Shown: positions 14,133-22,936 of the stretch, piece by piece
Layout: every line of letters begins with the position of its first letter
Numbering within the stretch: position 1 is the first letter of the stretch
Source: an uncultured Muribaculaceae bacterium
GTDB taxonomy: Bacteria; Bacteroidota; Bacteroidia; Bacteroidales; Muribaculaceae
DNA length: 22,953 nucleotides
Direction of reading: 5' to 3'
Assembly (NCBI GenBank): GCA_910583795.1
Contig: CAJTZQ010000059.1
Location: 1 to 22,953 of the forward strand
Notes under the pieces: model-generated
Told to the model about the DNA's origin: nothing
The model's database searches: none
Seen by the model: the letters and a program-made list of their open reading frames with translations, nothing else
Made by a program: the position numbers and the translations under genes

Positions 14133-15265
14133 TCGATGTCTGTAAAAAAGAGTGCTATGGATGTGCCGCATGCACGGATATCTGCAGCAGGGAAGCCATA
14201 ACGATGCGGGAAGACTCATTGGGTTTTCTCCATCCCTACGTGGAACGTGGCAAGTGTGTGGAATGCGGATGCTGCTCCGGGGTATGCATTATTGGGAAAG
14301 AGCCTGAAATGAGACCTCCCCTGGCTGTCCATGCATTGCGTCTCAGAGACAAAAAGTCTATGGCGGCATCCCAAAGTGGCGGAGCTTTCGTGGCTCTCTC
14401 GGACGCTGTGCTTGAAAAGGAGGGTGTGGTCTACGGTGCAGGATTCGGGGAAGCTTTTCATGTAAGACATTACCGGGCGGGAAACAGCGCCGCCCGCGAT
14501 TCCTTCAGGGGCAGTAAATACGTACAGAGCGACATGAGGAGGATATACCGTGAAATTACCCGCGACCTCACTGACGGCAGATTAGTGCTTTTCTCCGGCA
14601 CACCATGCCAGTGTGCCGCCGTGATGAGATACACGGCAGGTATTTCAAAAGGGAAACTTATCACCATCGACTTAATCTGTCACGGCGTGGCTTCTCCAAA
14701 AATATTCCGTGACTATTTAAAATATCTCGAGAAAAAACACAAAGGCAGAGTCACCGGAGTGAAATTCCGCGACAAAGAATTCGGTTGGCAATCTCACCGG
14801 GAATCGTTTACATTCGACAATGGCAAAAAGGTGTCACCCGAAGTTGTGGTATACAAAGATCATTTTCTCCGCGAATCGTGCAACACTTGCAGATTCTGTT
14901 CAATCAACCGCGTTTCCGACATCTCTATAGGAGACTTTTGGGGAATAGAAAAGATAGCCTCTGAGTTTGCATCCGATGGAAAGGGATGCTCAATCGTGAT
15001 GTGTAACACCGCTAAAGGGCAGAAGCTTTTGCAGATGTCGGTAAAAAACTGTGAGATTCTCGATATCGACAGCAACACCGACTATCTTCAGATGAATCTC
15101 ACCCGTCCCACCCCACCCGCACGCGACCCGATGTTCGCTCAGATATACCGGTTGGCAGGGTTCAGAAACGCCATGTCCCTTTTCGGAAGAATAGGAAAAA
15201 CAGTCGGTCTGCGCAAAAAGATCGGCGCATTGAAGAAAAAGATAAAAGGAGGGAAGAATCTATGA
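14129..15265 (+). CDS. Fe-S protein, coenzyme F420 hydrogenase/dehydrogenase beta-subunit family
   Basis: This 378-residue protein has two N-terminal [4Fe-4S] ferredoxin motifs (C9, C12, C15, C19 and C43, C46, C49, C53), then the FrhB-type N- and C-terminal domains with SQSGGAFVAL, FSGTPCQCAA, LICHGVASP and a CNTCRFC cluster motif. Family members bind flavin and pass electrons. Bacteroidetes do not make F420, so the partner is more likely ferredoxin or another carrier (inference). This type is repeatedly found beside polysaccharide pyruvyl transferases in surface-glycan loci, where its reaction is not established. It overlaps the genes on both sides by 4 bp (ATGA), so it is fully embedded in the operon. 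Confidence 0.9.
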   Translation: MIDVCKKECYGCAACTDICSREAITMREDSLGFLHPYVERGKCVECGCCSGVCIIGKEPEMRPPLAVHALRLRDKKSMAASQSGGAFVALSDAVLEKEGVVYGAGFGEAFHVRHYRAGNSAARDSFRGSKYVQSDMRRIYREITRDLTDGRLVLFSGTPCQCAAVMRYTAGISKGKLITIDLICHGVASPKIFRDYLKYLEKKHKGRVTGVKFRDKEFGWQSHRESFTFDNGKKVSPEVVVYKDHFLRESCNTCRFCSINRVSDISIGDFWGIEKIASEFASDGKGCSIVMCNTAKGQKLLQMSVKNCEILDIDSNTDYLQMNLTRPTPPARDPMFAQIYRLAGFRNAMSLFGRIGKTVGLRKKIGALKKKIKGGKNL

Positions 15266-16308
15266 AGACAGGCATACTCACATTCCATAGGGCTCATAGT
15301 TATGGTGCGGTCCTTCAATGTTACGCGCTCATGAAAGTGCTTGAGAAAAAGGGGCATGATGTCGAGATTATAGACTATAGGCAGCCTTATATAGAGCGCC
15401 GATATTCCCTAAGACAAGTTTCCTTGCTGACACGAGCGTGGAATTTCAACTTTTTCGTCAACGTACTCCGCATAGTGAAGAGAACTGTGACAGGGGGATA
15501 TGCATTCAGAAAATTCAGACACAGATATCTCAAGACAGGACAATCTTTCAAGGGGAATAATATACCGGATTATGACATATATGTGATCGGAAGCGACCAG
15601 GTATGGTCTTCGGAATGCACACAGGGGTTTGACCTTACATATTTCGGAGAGTTTGCACGCCCGAAAAAATCTGTACTTATCGGATATTCCGTTAGCACTA
15701 CCGTAGAATCCTTATCTGAGATGGATGGAAAGGAAATTAACAGATATCTCATGTCGTTCAACAGAATTTCATTCCGGGAAAAGAGCATAGCCGGAATCGC
15801 CTCACAGGTGTCAGGAAAAGATTTCCCGGTGACACTCGACCCTACCCTACTTCTTGATACCGATGAATGGAGGGATTTGACGGGGAAAGATCGGAAAGGG
15901 AATGTGGTGCTATATATACTTCCTCGCTCATGTCCATGGCTGTTAGACAAGATGAGAAAACGCGGGAGAGAACTTGCCCGGAGATTAGGATGCGGGATTA
16001 CAGAAATCAAACGATTCAACATGAATGTGGAGAATTTCGTCAGAACTATCGCTTCCGCCAAGGCTGTCGTGACAAACTCATTCCACGGCGTCGCTTTTTC
16101 CGTGATATTCCGCCGTCCCTTATATGCCGTGAGTCTCGGAGACTCTTTAGACGACCGGTATGTGAGTCTGCTGAAGAAAATCGGGGCGGATTCGCACATC
16201 GTAAGTCCTGATTTCGACACGGAAGTTATAAAAGACCGTCTCATACTCAATGAGCAGCAGCTCGAATCTTTGAGGGAAGAATCGTTTAATTTCATTCCGG
16301 AAGCGTAA
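15262..16308 (+). CDS. Polysaccharide pyruvyl transferase
   Basis: This 348-residue protein of the WcaK/CsaB-type pyruvyl transferase family adds a pyruvate ketal from phosphoenolpyruvate to a sugar of the repeat unit, giving the polymer negative charge. Visible marks are the N-terminal TFHRAHSYGAVLQ, IGSDQVW at 109-115, LDPTLLLD, and the C-terminal TNSFHG with H275, which fits the family's conserved active-site region. No signal peptide is present, so it works in the cytoplasm on lipid-linked intermediates. It is coupled to the Fe-S protein upstream by an ATGA overlap, and the next GT gene starts 5 bp after its stop. Some members of this family may carry out other ligations, so pyruvylation is likely rather than proven. 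Confidence 0.9.
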   Translation: MKTGILTFHRAHSYGAVLQCYALMKVLEKKGHDVEIIDYRQPYIERRYSLRQVSLLTRAWNFNFFVNVLRIVKRTVTGGYAFRKFRHRYLKTGQSFKGNNIPDYDIYVIGSDQVWSSECTQGFDLTYFGEFARPKKSVLIGYSVSTTVESLSEMDGKEINRYLMSFNRISFREKSIAGIASQVSGKDFPVTLDPTLLLDTDEWRDLTGKDRKGNVVLYILPRSCPWLLDKMRKRGRELARRLGCGITEIKRFNMNVENFVRTIASAKAVVTNSFHGVAFSVIFRRPLYAVSLGDSLDDRYVSLLKKIGADSHIVSPDFDTEVIKDRLILNEQQLESLREESFNFIPEA

Positions 16309-16313
16309 TAATA

Positions 16314-17285
16314 ATGAAAACAGACCGTCCGAAAGTATCAGTTATAGTGGCTATCTACATGGCAGAGGCATACCTCGACAGATGTATGCATAGCCTGTTG
16401 CGCCAAACACTCAAGGAGATCGAGATCATTCTTGTGGACGACGGAAGTCCTGACAGTAGCGGGGATATTTGCGATTCATATGCAGTCAGGGATCAACGGG
16501 TAAAGGTCATACATAAGCATAACGAAGGGGTTGCTCTTGCCCGTCAATGCGGAGTGGACAACATGACCGGGGAATATTCAATTCATGTGGATCCTGACGA
16601 CTGGATCGAGCCGGATATGCTGGAAATAATGTACACCAAAGCCAAATCAGAAGATCTTGACATCGTAATTTGCGGATTTATTAACGAATTTTCCGATCGT
16701 TCAGAGGAGGATCGTCCATTGCGTGACAACAATGGCCATTCAGAACCTATACAACAGCTTCTTAATTATAAAATATCCCCGAGCCTTTCAAACAAACTCA
16801 TCCGAGCAGAAATCTACAAAACAACAGGAATGCATTTCCCTCCGGGTCTTTCATGGGGTGAGGATATGGTGGCATGCCTTCTGTTTTTCCATTCCGGTGC
16901 GACAATCGGGTTTATAGACCGATACCTTTACCACTATGACAAACACAGCAATAGCTGGTCTCTCTGCACAAAATTCGGTGTAGGTCAAGATTTCAGGGAG
17001 TTTGCACGCCATTATATCGAGATAAGAAATCTCTTTTATGATAAGAAAGGCATTTCATATCTGAACGACTATGTGACTAATCTGGCTCACAGAACTTTTT
17101 ATTATAACCATATCTCATCCGCAACAGGGATTAGGTTCTTTTTTCATTATATTCCGGTATTTCTTGGCAGTCCGCAACCGGTCTGGCGTAAAATCAATCT
17201 TGTTGCATCAGCTTTAGGACTGGCTCCCATAGTGAAACCGATCTATTTATTTCTAAAGCAATTTTATGAAAAAGAAGAAGCCTGA
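16314..17285 (+). CDS. GT2 glycosyltransferase, tandem copy 1
   Basis: This 323-residue GT-A glycosyltransferase begins with VSVIVAIYMAEAYLDRC, carries VDDGSPDSSGDICD, the metal site region HVDPDDWIEPDMLE, and a GEDM motif followed by a YHYDKHSNS sequence. The C-terminus ends with APIVKPIYLFLKQ. It is very similar to the next gene over its whole length, including long runs at DNA level, which points to tandem duplication. It overlaps that gene by 20 bp. It should transfer a sugar from a nucleotide donor to the growing repeat unit; the specificity is unknown. Confidence 0.92.
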   Translation: MKTDRPKVSVIVAIYMAEAYLDRCMHSLLRQTLKEIEIILVDDGSPDSSGDICDSYAVRDQRVKVIHKHNEGVALARQCGVDNMTGEYSIHVDPDDWIEPDMLEIMYTKAKSEDLDIVICGFINEFSDRSEEDRPLRDNNGHSEPIQQLLNYKISPSLSNKLIRAEIYKTTGMHFPPGLSWGEDMVACLLFFHSGATIGFIDRYLYHYDKHSNSWSLCTKFGVGQDFREFARHYIEIRNLFYDKKGISYLNDYVTNLAHRTFYYNHISSATGIRFFFHYIPVFLGSPQPVWRKINLVASALGLAPIVKPIYLFLKQFYEKEEA

Positions 17286-18228
17286 AATATCCGTAATTGT
17301 ATGTGTATACAACACTGAAAAATTACTGCAAAGATGTCTCGATAGCATACTGCAGCAGTCGATGGCAGATTTCGAAGTCCTTGTCGTAGACGATGGGAGC
17401 ACCGATGGGAGCGGCGATATATGCGACTGCTATGCCCTACGCGACAACCGGATAAGGGTATTCCATCAGACAAACCAAGGGATTGCAGCGGCACGTCAAA
17501 CCGGAATTGACAACATGAAAGGGAGATTCTCCATACATGTGGATCCCGATGACTGGATCGAACCGGATATGTTGGAAACACTATACCTAACGGCAGTTGA
17601 GAGCGGTGCTGACGTAACCGTATGCGGGATATACTTTGATTACGCTGATTACACATACATCCTGCCACAAAATTTCAATGGACATGGAAAAGATATGCTC
17701 ATTGAAATGATATTCAGCAACTCTTTTTTCCCAAGTCTATGTAACAAACTAATAAAAAGTGATTTTTTCTCCAGATATGGAATAAAGATGCCTGTTCCAC
17801 TTTCTCTTGGAGAGGACATGATTGTGTGTATACAATTCGTATTGTACGGATGTTCTGTCAAATATATAGACAAAATATTCTACCACTATGACAAGAAATC
17901 AAACAGTCAGTCACTTACAACCAATGTAGGAAGCTCTAAATATTTCAAGGAATTTTGTCAGATATATCCGGTGCTTATGGCTACTTTCTCAAAACTGAAC
18001 GGAACACGCGTATTGAACAGATTGGGCACAATGACAGCTCATAAGACCTTTTATTATGCTGATATCTCCGCGAAAGAGGGAATCCGGTTGTTTTTTAGAC
18101 ATATCCCCATGTTTATCCACAACGACGAACCTTTGCACAGAAAAATCAACCTTATCCTCTCGGCAATCGGACTGACACCTATAGTCAAACCGATCTACAA
18201 AAAACTTAAAAAATGGCTATGGAAGTGA
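17266..18228 (+). CDS. GT2 glycosyltransferase, tandem copy 2
   Basis: This 320-residue paralogue of the preceding gene has ISVIVCVYNTEKLLQRC, VDDGSTDGSGDICD, HVDPDDWIEPDMLE, LGEDM, YHYDKKSNS and a matching PIVKPIYKKLK end. The start lies within the previous gene (20-bp overlap) and its end overlaps the third copy by 16 bp. Because the two copies keep the same catalytic pattern but differ in the middle region (about 110-150) that usually contacts the acceptor, they may add similar donors to different acceptors (inference). Confidence 0.92.
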   Translation: MKKKKPEISVIVCVYNTEKLLQRCLDSILQQSMADFEVLVVDDGSTDGSGDICDCYALRDNRIRVFHQTNQGIAAARQTGIDNMKGRFSIHVDPDDWIEPDMLETLYLTAVESGADVTVCGIYFDYADYTYILPQNFNGHGKDMLIEMIFSNSFFPSLCNKLIKSDFFSRYGIKMPVPLSLGEDMIVCIQFVLYGCSVKYIDKIFYHYDKKSNSQSLTTNVGSSKYFKEFCQIYPVLMATFSKLNGTRVLNRLGTMTAHKTFYYADISAKEGIRLFFRHIPMFIHNDEPLHRKINLILSAIGLTPIVKPIYKKLKKWLWK

Positions 18229-19139
18229 GTAATCCCGAGATATCTGTGATTGTCTGTATCTACAATATGCAACGGTTCCTGCGCAGATCTCTTGACAGCC
18301 TGCTGCATCAGTCAATGAAAGATTTCGAAGTCCTGCTTGTAGACGACGGAAGCACCGATGAAAGCTCCGATATATGCGACAGCTACACCCGGAGTGACAG
18401 AAGGTTCAGGTATATCTATAAAGAGAACGGAGGTGTTAATGACGCAAGAGCAACCGGTGTGATCAATGCACATGGAAGATACCTCTGCTTTGTGGATCCG
18501 GATGATTTTGTAGAGCCCGACTATCTCTCTAAACTACACCATACAATCGAAAAGTCCGGGGCTGACATAGTGACATGTGGATATGTGGAGGATTACGACG
18601 GATATTCGGTGAAGCGGGAAACAAGCATAGATTTCTTCGGATTCTGGAACAAAATTTTCCGCAAGGATATGCTCAGTGGATTGTCTTTCCCTTACATTCC
18701 TTTTGCAGAAGACATACTCGTATTCGCACAAATCTATGACCGAAAACCAAAAATCAGCCATATAAATGATATACTCTACCATTGGGTGCAGAATGAAAAT
18801 CCCGCACGCTTGAGTCTCTCCTTCAATGAGGAGAAATACAGAAAAGGGATGAAGGCATTGGAAGACATCCGGAATCTTGTAGCAGACAAAAATGTATATA
18901 ACGAATTCCGAGTGATATTCACCACCCTGTATGCTTTCAAATGTGTGGTATCCCAAATATTTACACCCGGAGAATTCAGAAAAGAATTCAAAGGCTGCCT
19001 CGGAATGTTCTTGAAGTCAAGACAACCGGCAAGACGAAAGTTGATACTCCTGACCCATTACACAGGCGCAAGTAAAACACTGTGTTTTGTCAGAAACATA
19101 TACATACGCCACTTGAAAAGATTCCTTCGCATAAAATGA
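18213..19139 (+). CDS. GT2 glycosyltransferase, tandem copy 3 (diverged)
   Basis: This 308-residue GT-A enzyme has the same N-terminal layout as the two genes before it (ISVIVCIYNMQRFLRRS, VDDGSTDESSDICDSY, FVDPDDFVEPDYL) but a diverged C-terminal half with AEDI in place of GEDM and YHWVQNENP in place of YHYDK. It looks like an older member of the same duplication series. It ends in an ATGA overlap with the polymerase gene. With the earlier GT2 gene this gives four GT2 enzymes in the operon, so a repeat unit of about five sugars is plausible, or six if the convergent Alg13/14 pair contributes. Confidence 0.9.
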   Translation: MAMEVSNPEISVIVCIYNMQRFLRRSLDSLLHQSMKDFEVLLVDDGSTDESSDICDSYTRSDRRFRYIYKENGGVNDARATGVINAHGRYLCFVDPDDFVEPDYLSKLHHTIEKSGADIVTCGYVEDYDGYSVKRETSIDFFGFWNKIFRKDMLSGLSFPYIPFAEDILVFAQIYDRKPKISHINDILYHWVQNENPARLSLSFNEEKYRKGMKALEDIRNLVADKNVYNEFRVIFTTLYAFKCVVSQIFTPGEFRKEFKGCLGMFLKSRQPARRKLILLTHYTGASKTLCFVRNIYIRHLKRFLRIK

Positions 19140-20323
19140 GATTCTCCCTGAGCACATCCGGATTCCTGACGTTTTTCCTGACCGCTTATCTGTGGGTAGG
19201 ATTGCTCTTCTATAAAGTTGTTGGAATTGAATTGGCAGACGAGGCTCTTATCGCTTTGCTATTATTCTTCACCCTTTATATGAAGTCGCGCCGCAGGAAC
19301 ACGCATGTATCAAAAGAGATATTCATTTTCGTCTGTGTTATCGTATTTTATCTGTGCTATTCCCTTGCTCTTGGCATAACCGATAAAAGAGCGATATTAT
19401 TTGACTGCATTCAGGAAATCAAGCCCTACATCACATTCTATTGCGGCTATGTGCTTTTCCCGGAGTTCGGACAGAGGCAACGCCGGTTTATAATCCGCAA
19501 CTGCATAGCGGTGGCATTGATAGCGGTAGCGGCACTCCCCTCCTCTCTGTCGCGCTATCAGTATTTTATGGGAGACCACATTACTTTGCTCGCCTCCCTT
19601 TCAATGACACTTTTCGTATGTTGCTCTTATTTCGGAGAAACAAAAGGAATCATAAGATGGCTGATGCTGACCCTCGGACTTTTCTCCACTCGTTCTAAAT
19701 TTTATGTGGAATATATATTCACGGTCTATGTCTGGCGACTAAAAAAGAAATTAAACTTCTCCAATGCATCTAACATTGTGGGATTAATGATTGTGGCGGG
19801 ATTGGCTATTTTCGTAATTTGGAAAAAATTCAGCTTCTATGTGATATACGGATTCAACGACGGATCAGGAGTGGCAAGATCAATGCTTTATATCACGGCA
19901 ATTATGATCCTGATGGAGTATTTCCCTTTCGGATGCGGACTCGGAAGTTTTGCAAACCATGCATCAAGGGTATGGTATTCCCCTCTTTACGATAAATATG
20001 GTCTAAGCCATCTGCAAGGTATGACAAGGGAAGACCCTTCATTTATAGCAGACACATTCTATCCTGTCACGGCACAATTCGGTGTGGCGGGAATCGCGGT
20101 TATCGCTGCATTCTGGATCAAGAGATACCGGGAACTCAAGTCGCTGTGCGATCCGATGATGTATAAGACCGGGTTGTCCATAATTATTTTCATGGCGACA
20201 GAATGTTTCGCAGACACGACACTTATCGGCAACCGTGGAGGGATACTTATGCTTCTGCTCGGGATAATATGCGGAAGATCAAAGAAATACAACATTAACA
20301 AAAGCAGAATCAATGAAGACTGA
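19136..20323 (+). CDS. O-antigen/capsule polymerase (Wzy-like)
   Basis: This roughly 395-residue inner-membrane protein has about ten hydrophobic segments and a large periplasmic loop (about 265-320) following FPFGCGLGSF, a motif layout typical of Wzy polymerases and related O-antigen ligases. It would join flipped repeat units into the long chain. The start at 19136 is chosen because its ATGA overlaps the preceding stop codon; a frame extending to 19082 would lie inside the previous gene. Wzy proteins are poorly conserved in sequence, so the call rests on topology, the motif and its place just before the flippase. It overlaps the flippase gene by 11 bp. Confidence 0.85.
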   Translation: MRFSLSTSGFLTFFLTAYLWVGLLFYKVVGIELADEALIALLLFFTLYMKSRRRNTHVSKEIFIFVCVIVFYLCYSLALGITDKRAILFDCIQEIKPYITFYCGYVLFPEFGQRQRRFIIRNCIAVALIAVAALPSSLSRYQYFMGDHITLLASLSMTLFVCCSYFGETKGIIRWLMLTLGLFSTRSKFYVEYIFTVYVWRLKKKLNFSNASNIVGLMIVAGLAIFVIWKKFSFYVIYGFNDGSGVARSMLYITAIMILMEYFPFGCGLGSFANHASRVWYSPLYDKYGLSHLQGMTREDPSFIADTFYPVTAQFGVAGIAVIAAFWIKRYRELKSLCDPMMYKTGLSIIIFMATECFADTTLIGNRGGILMLLLGIICGRSKKYNINKSRINED

Positions 20324-21851
20324 GCCATCAATGATATCTATGGGACTGAAAAATGTGAAGATAAGTCTTGTCTTCAACATTCTCACTATCCTACTCCAGT
20401 TCGTGTCAAGGAAAGTTTTCATAGAGTATATGGGACTCGAGATTATGGGACTCAACAGCACGGCTATGAACTTTCTGCGGTTTCTGAACTTCGCTGAACT
20501 CGGCATTGTCTCCGGAGTCAGGTTCATGCTCTATAAACCGTGCCACTATCATGATAAGGAAACAATTAACGATATACTCACCTTACAGGGGATTCTCTAC
20601 AGACATGTGTCGCTATTCATTGCCGGATGTGCTATAATATTGATGTGCTTTTTCCCGATGATTTTCAAGGGGTGTGATTTCCCTCTATGGATGGCGTATG
20701 CTTCGTTTATCATATTGTTGGCGGGATCTCTAATAGGCAATTTCTTCAACTATAGACAGATAATGTTCGGGGTCACCCGGACAGAATATAAAATAACGAC
20801 TGGTGTAGGTATTATTACATATATAAAAGTGTTGCTACAGATTGCCGCAATGTGTATTCTTGACAAAGGTTACATCTGCTGGCTCTCGATGGAAACTGTC
20901 TTCTGTGTAGTGACAGCAGTGTGGGTCAGAAACAAGACCCGCAAGGATTTCCCTTTCCTTAAAAAGGTAAATAAAAATCTACGCACTCTCATTTCAGAAT
21001 ATGGCATCCTTGTTGTAAAGGTGAGGCAACTTTTCTTCCACCGTATCGGATCTATTGTTTATACGGAGATTCTTCCCATAATAATATTCGCATTTATATC
21101 TCTTGAGGAAGTAACTATCTATGGTAACTACCATGCCATTTTCAGGGGAGTCTCTATTTTATGTGCATCGACGCTCGCGGGTGTTACTGCAGGCATCGGC
21201 GACCTTATTGCCGGTAATGATAGGGAAAGGACTTACAACGTATTCCATGAGATTTTCGCTATTAGGTTCGTAATGGCAGGGGTGGCATGCCTGTGCCTTT
21301 ATACACTCAGCCAACCGATGATAGTTCTGTGGCTTGGGAAAGAATTCCTTCTCAGCGACCTTTCACTTTTTCTTATGGTACTATCCTTATTCATTACGCT
21401 ACTTCGCACTACCATTGATACATTCATCCAGGCAGCCGGACTTTTTCAGGATATCTGGGCAACTATGGTTGAGACGATTCTAAATTTAGGAGGTGCGATT
21501 GTAGGAGGATATCTCTATGGACTCAACGGTATTCTTGCTGGCTACCGTATAGGGTCTGTCCTGATACTGATCTTCTGGAAACCCCTGTTTCTTTTCCGGA
21601 ACTCATTCCACTCTTCATCCACACATTATAACCTTCACCTGCTGAAATCCCTTCTTATATTGGCTGCCACCACCGCTGTGTGTCTCCCGGTTATAAGACA
21701 TTTGACTATTGAGTCGTCGGCATCATGGATCGATTTTGGTATTTATTCAATGACAGCCGGAACGACATACCTATTCGTGATGTCAACCTTGACCTACCTA
21801 TTTGACCCCTGTTTCAAAACCATGATAAAAAAAATATTCCGGAAAATTTAA
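20313..21851 (+). CDS. Polysaccharide repeat-unit flippase (Wzx-like)
   Basis: This 512-residue polytopic membrane protein of the MATE/polysaccharide transporter superfamily has about 12-14 hydrophobic segments. The N-terminus (NILTILLQFVSRKVFIEYMGLEIMGLNS ... ELGIVSGV in shortened form) is a pattern common to Wzx-type flippases in Bacteroidales and Firmicutes glycan loci. It moves the undecaprenyl-linked repeat unit across the inner membrane for polymerisation. It is the last gene of the operon; its stop codon is only 5 bp from the stop of the convergent glycosyltransferase gene, and no separate terminator fits in that gap. Confidence 0.88.
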   Translation: MKTEPSMISMGLKNVKISLVFNILTILLQFVSRKVFIEYMGLEIMGLNSTAMNFLRFLNFAELGIVSGVRFMLYKPCHYHDKETINDILTLQGILYRHVSLFIAGCAIILMCFFPMIFKGCDFPLWMAYASFIILLAGSLIGNFFNYRQIMFGVTRTEYKITTGVGIITYIKVLLQIAAMCILDKGYICWLSMETVFCVVTAVWVRNKTRKDFPFLKKVNKNLRTLISEYGILVVKVRQLFFHRIGSIVYTEILPIIIFAFISLEEVTIYGNYHAIFRGVSILCASTLAGVTAGIGDLIAGNDRERTYNVFHEIFAIRFVMAGVACLCLYTLSQPMIVLWLGKEFLLSDLSLFLMVLSLFITLLRTTIDTFIQAAGLFQDIWATMVETILNLGGAIVGGYLYGLNGILAGYRIGSVLILIFWKPLFLFRNSFHSSSTHYNLHLLKSLLILAATTAVCLPVIRHLTIESSASWIDFGIYSMTAGTTYLFVMSTLTYLFDPCFKTMIKKIFRKI

Positions 21852-21856
21852 GGATC

Positions 21857-22327
21857 TTAATGACGCTCCAAGATCTCCGTAATTGCGGTGACAAGCTCTG
21901 GGGAAGGAGTTGAAGGAAGGGGAGAGGGGATCGGCATCTCTCGTATTCCCGCAAGCATCTCTTCTGCCGAAGTTGCAACAAACAGTGAGCATCTTCGTGC
22001 AAGATGTTCAGCAGTGGCTTTCTGATGATCGTTCCGATGCTCTCCAAGCGCAGAATCGCGTGTGACGATCACTATGGGTTTTCGCAAATTCATTGCAGTC
22101 ATAATAGTGCCTATTCCGGCATGAGCTACAATGACCCGAGCTTCATTTATCACTTTTTTAAAGTCATCGGGGTGAAGGAAATCCACAGTATCGAAATTGA
22201 CGGGAACGTATTTTCCCCTAAAAGATTGTACTAATATTTCCTCACCTCCGAGTGAATGGTATATGTCATCCATCATTCTTAAAAGACGGTCGAATGGCAG
22301 CTGTGTGCCGGTTGTCACAAATATCAT
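21857..22327 (-). CDS. Alg13/PssE-type glycosyltransferase subunit (catalytic half)
   Basis: This 156-residue protein matches the C-terminal GT-B half of GT28-type enzymes as found in split Alg13 / PssE / EpsF proteins. It opens MIFVTTGTQ-PFDRLL and has the donor-site sequence AHAGIGT followed by KPIVIVTR and HRNDHQ, typical of the nucleotide-sugar pocket. It works only together with a membrane-anchoring Alg14/PssD partner, here the gene immediately upstream, to which it is coupled by a 4-bp overlap. It likely adds a hexose or N-acetylhexosamine to a lipid-linked sugar in the same polysaccharide pathway. The C-terminal region is Pro-rich (about 133-143). Confidence 0.9.
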   Translation of the reverse strand: MIFVTTGTQLPFDRLLRMMDDIYHSLGGEEILVQSFRGKYVPVNFDTVDFLHPDDFKKVINEARVIVAHAGIGTIMTAMNLRKPIVIVTRDSALGEHRNDHQKATAEHLARRCSLFVATSAEEMLAGIREMPIPSPLPSTPSPELVTAITEILERH

Positions 22328-22818
22328 ATTCCCATCACATTTCCTTTATATTCAACTTTATCTCCGGCAAGGTGATGCCACTGGGTGAATACATGCCCGG
22401 CAATATACCTCGCCATTCTGCCGCTTCCGCTCAGCTCTGCCGCATTAGCTATGGAATCTATCCATATCGTTTTCAACCCCATTAGTCTCCCCACCACGAC
22501 AGCTATAAGCCCGGGAGCCGCTCCGGTGGTAATAACAGCCTCAGGTCTCTCCTTTCGTATTATCCGGGCAATACTCATGGCTACTGGGATCATTTTCCAA
22601 AAATTCTGCCGGCTAAAGTCTTCAACAATATATTCTTTTGGCATTGCAAGCGGTAGAGACAAAGAGGTAGACGCGGAAACATCTGAACCCACATAGATAA
22701 TATCATATCTATGTTTAAGTTCCCGACATATCCTTTCCAATTGCATCCGATGTCCACCGCAAGATGCAACAGCCATAATCTTTATTAAGGGTTCGCTTGC
22801 CATAGAGAAGTGGGTCAA
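22324..22818 (-). CDS. Alg14/PssD-type glycosyltransferase partner subunit
   Basis: This 164-residue protein belongs to the Alg14-like family, which recruits the catalytic Alg13-like half to the membrane and binds the acceptor. Visible marks are AVASCGGHRMQLERI near the N-terminus, a TTGAAPGL loop, and a hydrophobic helix (about 100-115), followed by WIDSIANA and a short C-terminal part ending GNVMGI. The start at 22818 is the longest; Met6 (22803) is also possible. It is the first gene of a two-gene operon read towards the polysaccharide operon, with its own promoter near 22871. Confidence 0.88.
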   Translation of the reverse strand: MTHFSMASEPLIKIMAVASCGGHRMQLERICRELKHRYDIIYVGSDVSASTSLSLPLAMPKEYIVEDFSRQNFWKMIPVAMSIARIIRKERPEAVITTGAAPGLIAVVVGRLMGLKTIWIDSIANAAELSGSGRMARYIAGHVFTQWHHLAGDKVEYKGNVMGI

Positions 22819-22870
22819 TGGATTATCATAAATAATTGTTAATGCTCAACTATTGAAGTTGTTTACTCCA

Positions 22871-22878
22871 CAAAAATA
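22871..22878 (-). promoter_or_regulatory. -7 box of the Alg14/Alg13 operon
   Basis: On the minus strand the sequence is tatttttg, a TAnnTTTG match about 53 bp before the start at 22818, within very AT-rich DNA. No clear -33 element was found. Confidence 0.55.
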
Positions 22879-22910
22879 CAAAAAATTCGTTTTATTTATT
22901 AATTACAATG

Positions 22911-22936
22911 ATTCGGTAGTTTTGAGCTAACCGAAT
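22911..22936. repeat. Inverted repeat near the window end
   Basis: Arms attcggtag (22911-22919) and ctaaccgaat (from about 22927) pair with one bulged A. It lies upstream of the Alg14/Alg13 promoter and could be an operator or the end of a neighbouring transcript outside the window. No T-tract follows on either strand within view. Confidence 0.45.

Noticed and set aside
15570..16295. 241-codon open frame opposite the pyruvyl transferase gene
   Set aside because: It lies wholly antisense to a gene with clear family motifs and has no recognisable domain or operon fit.
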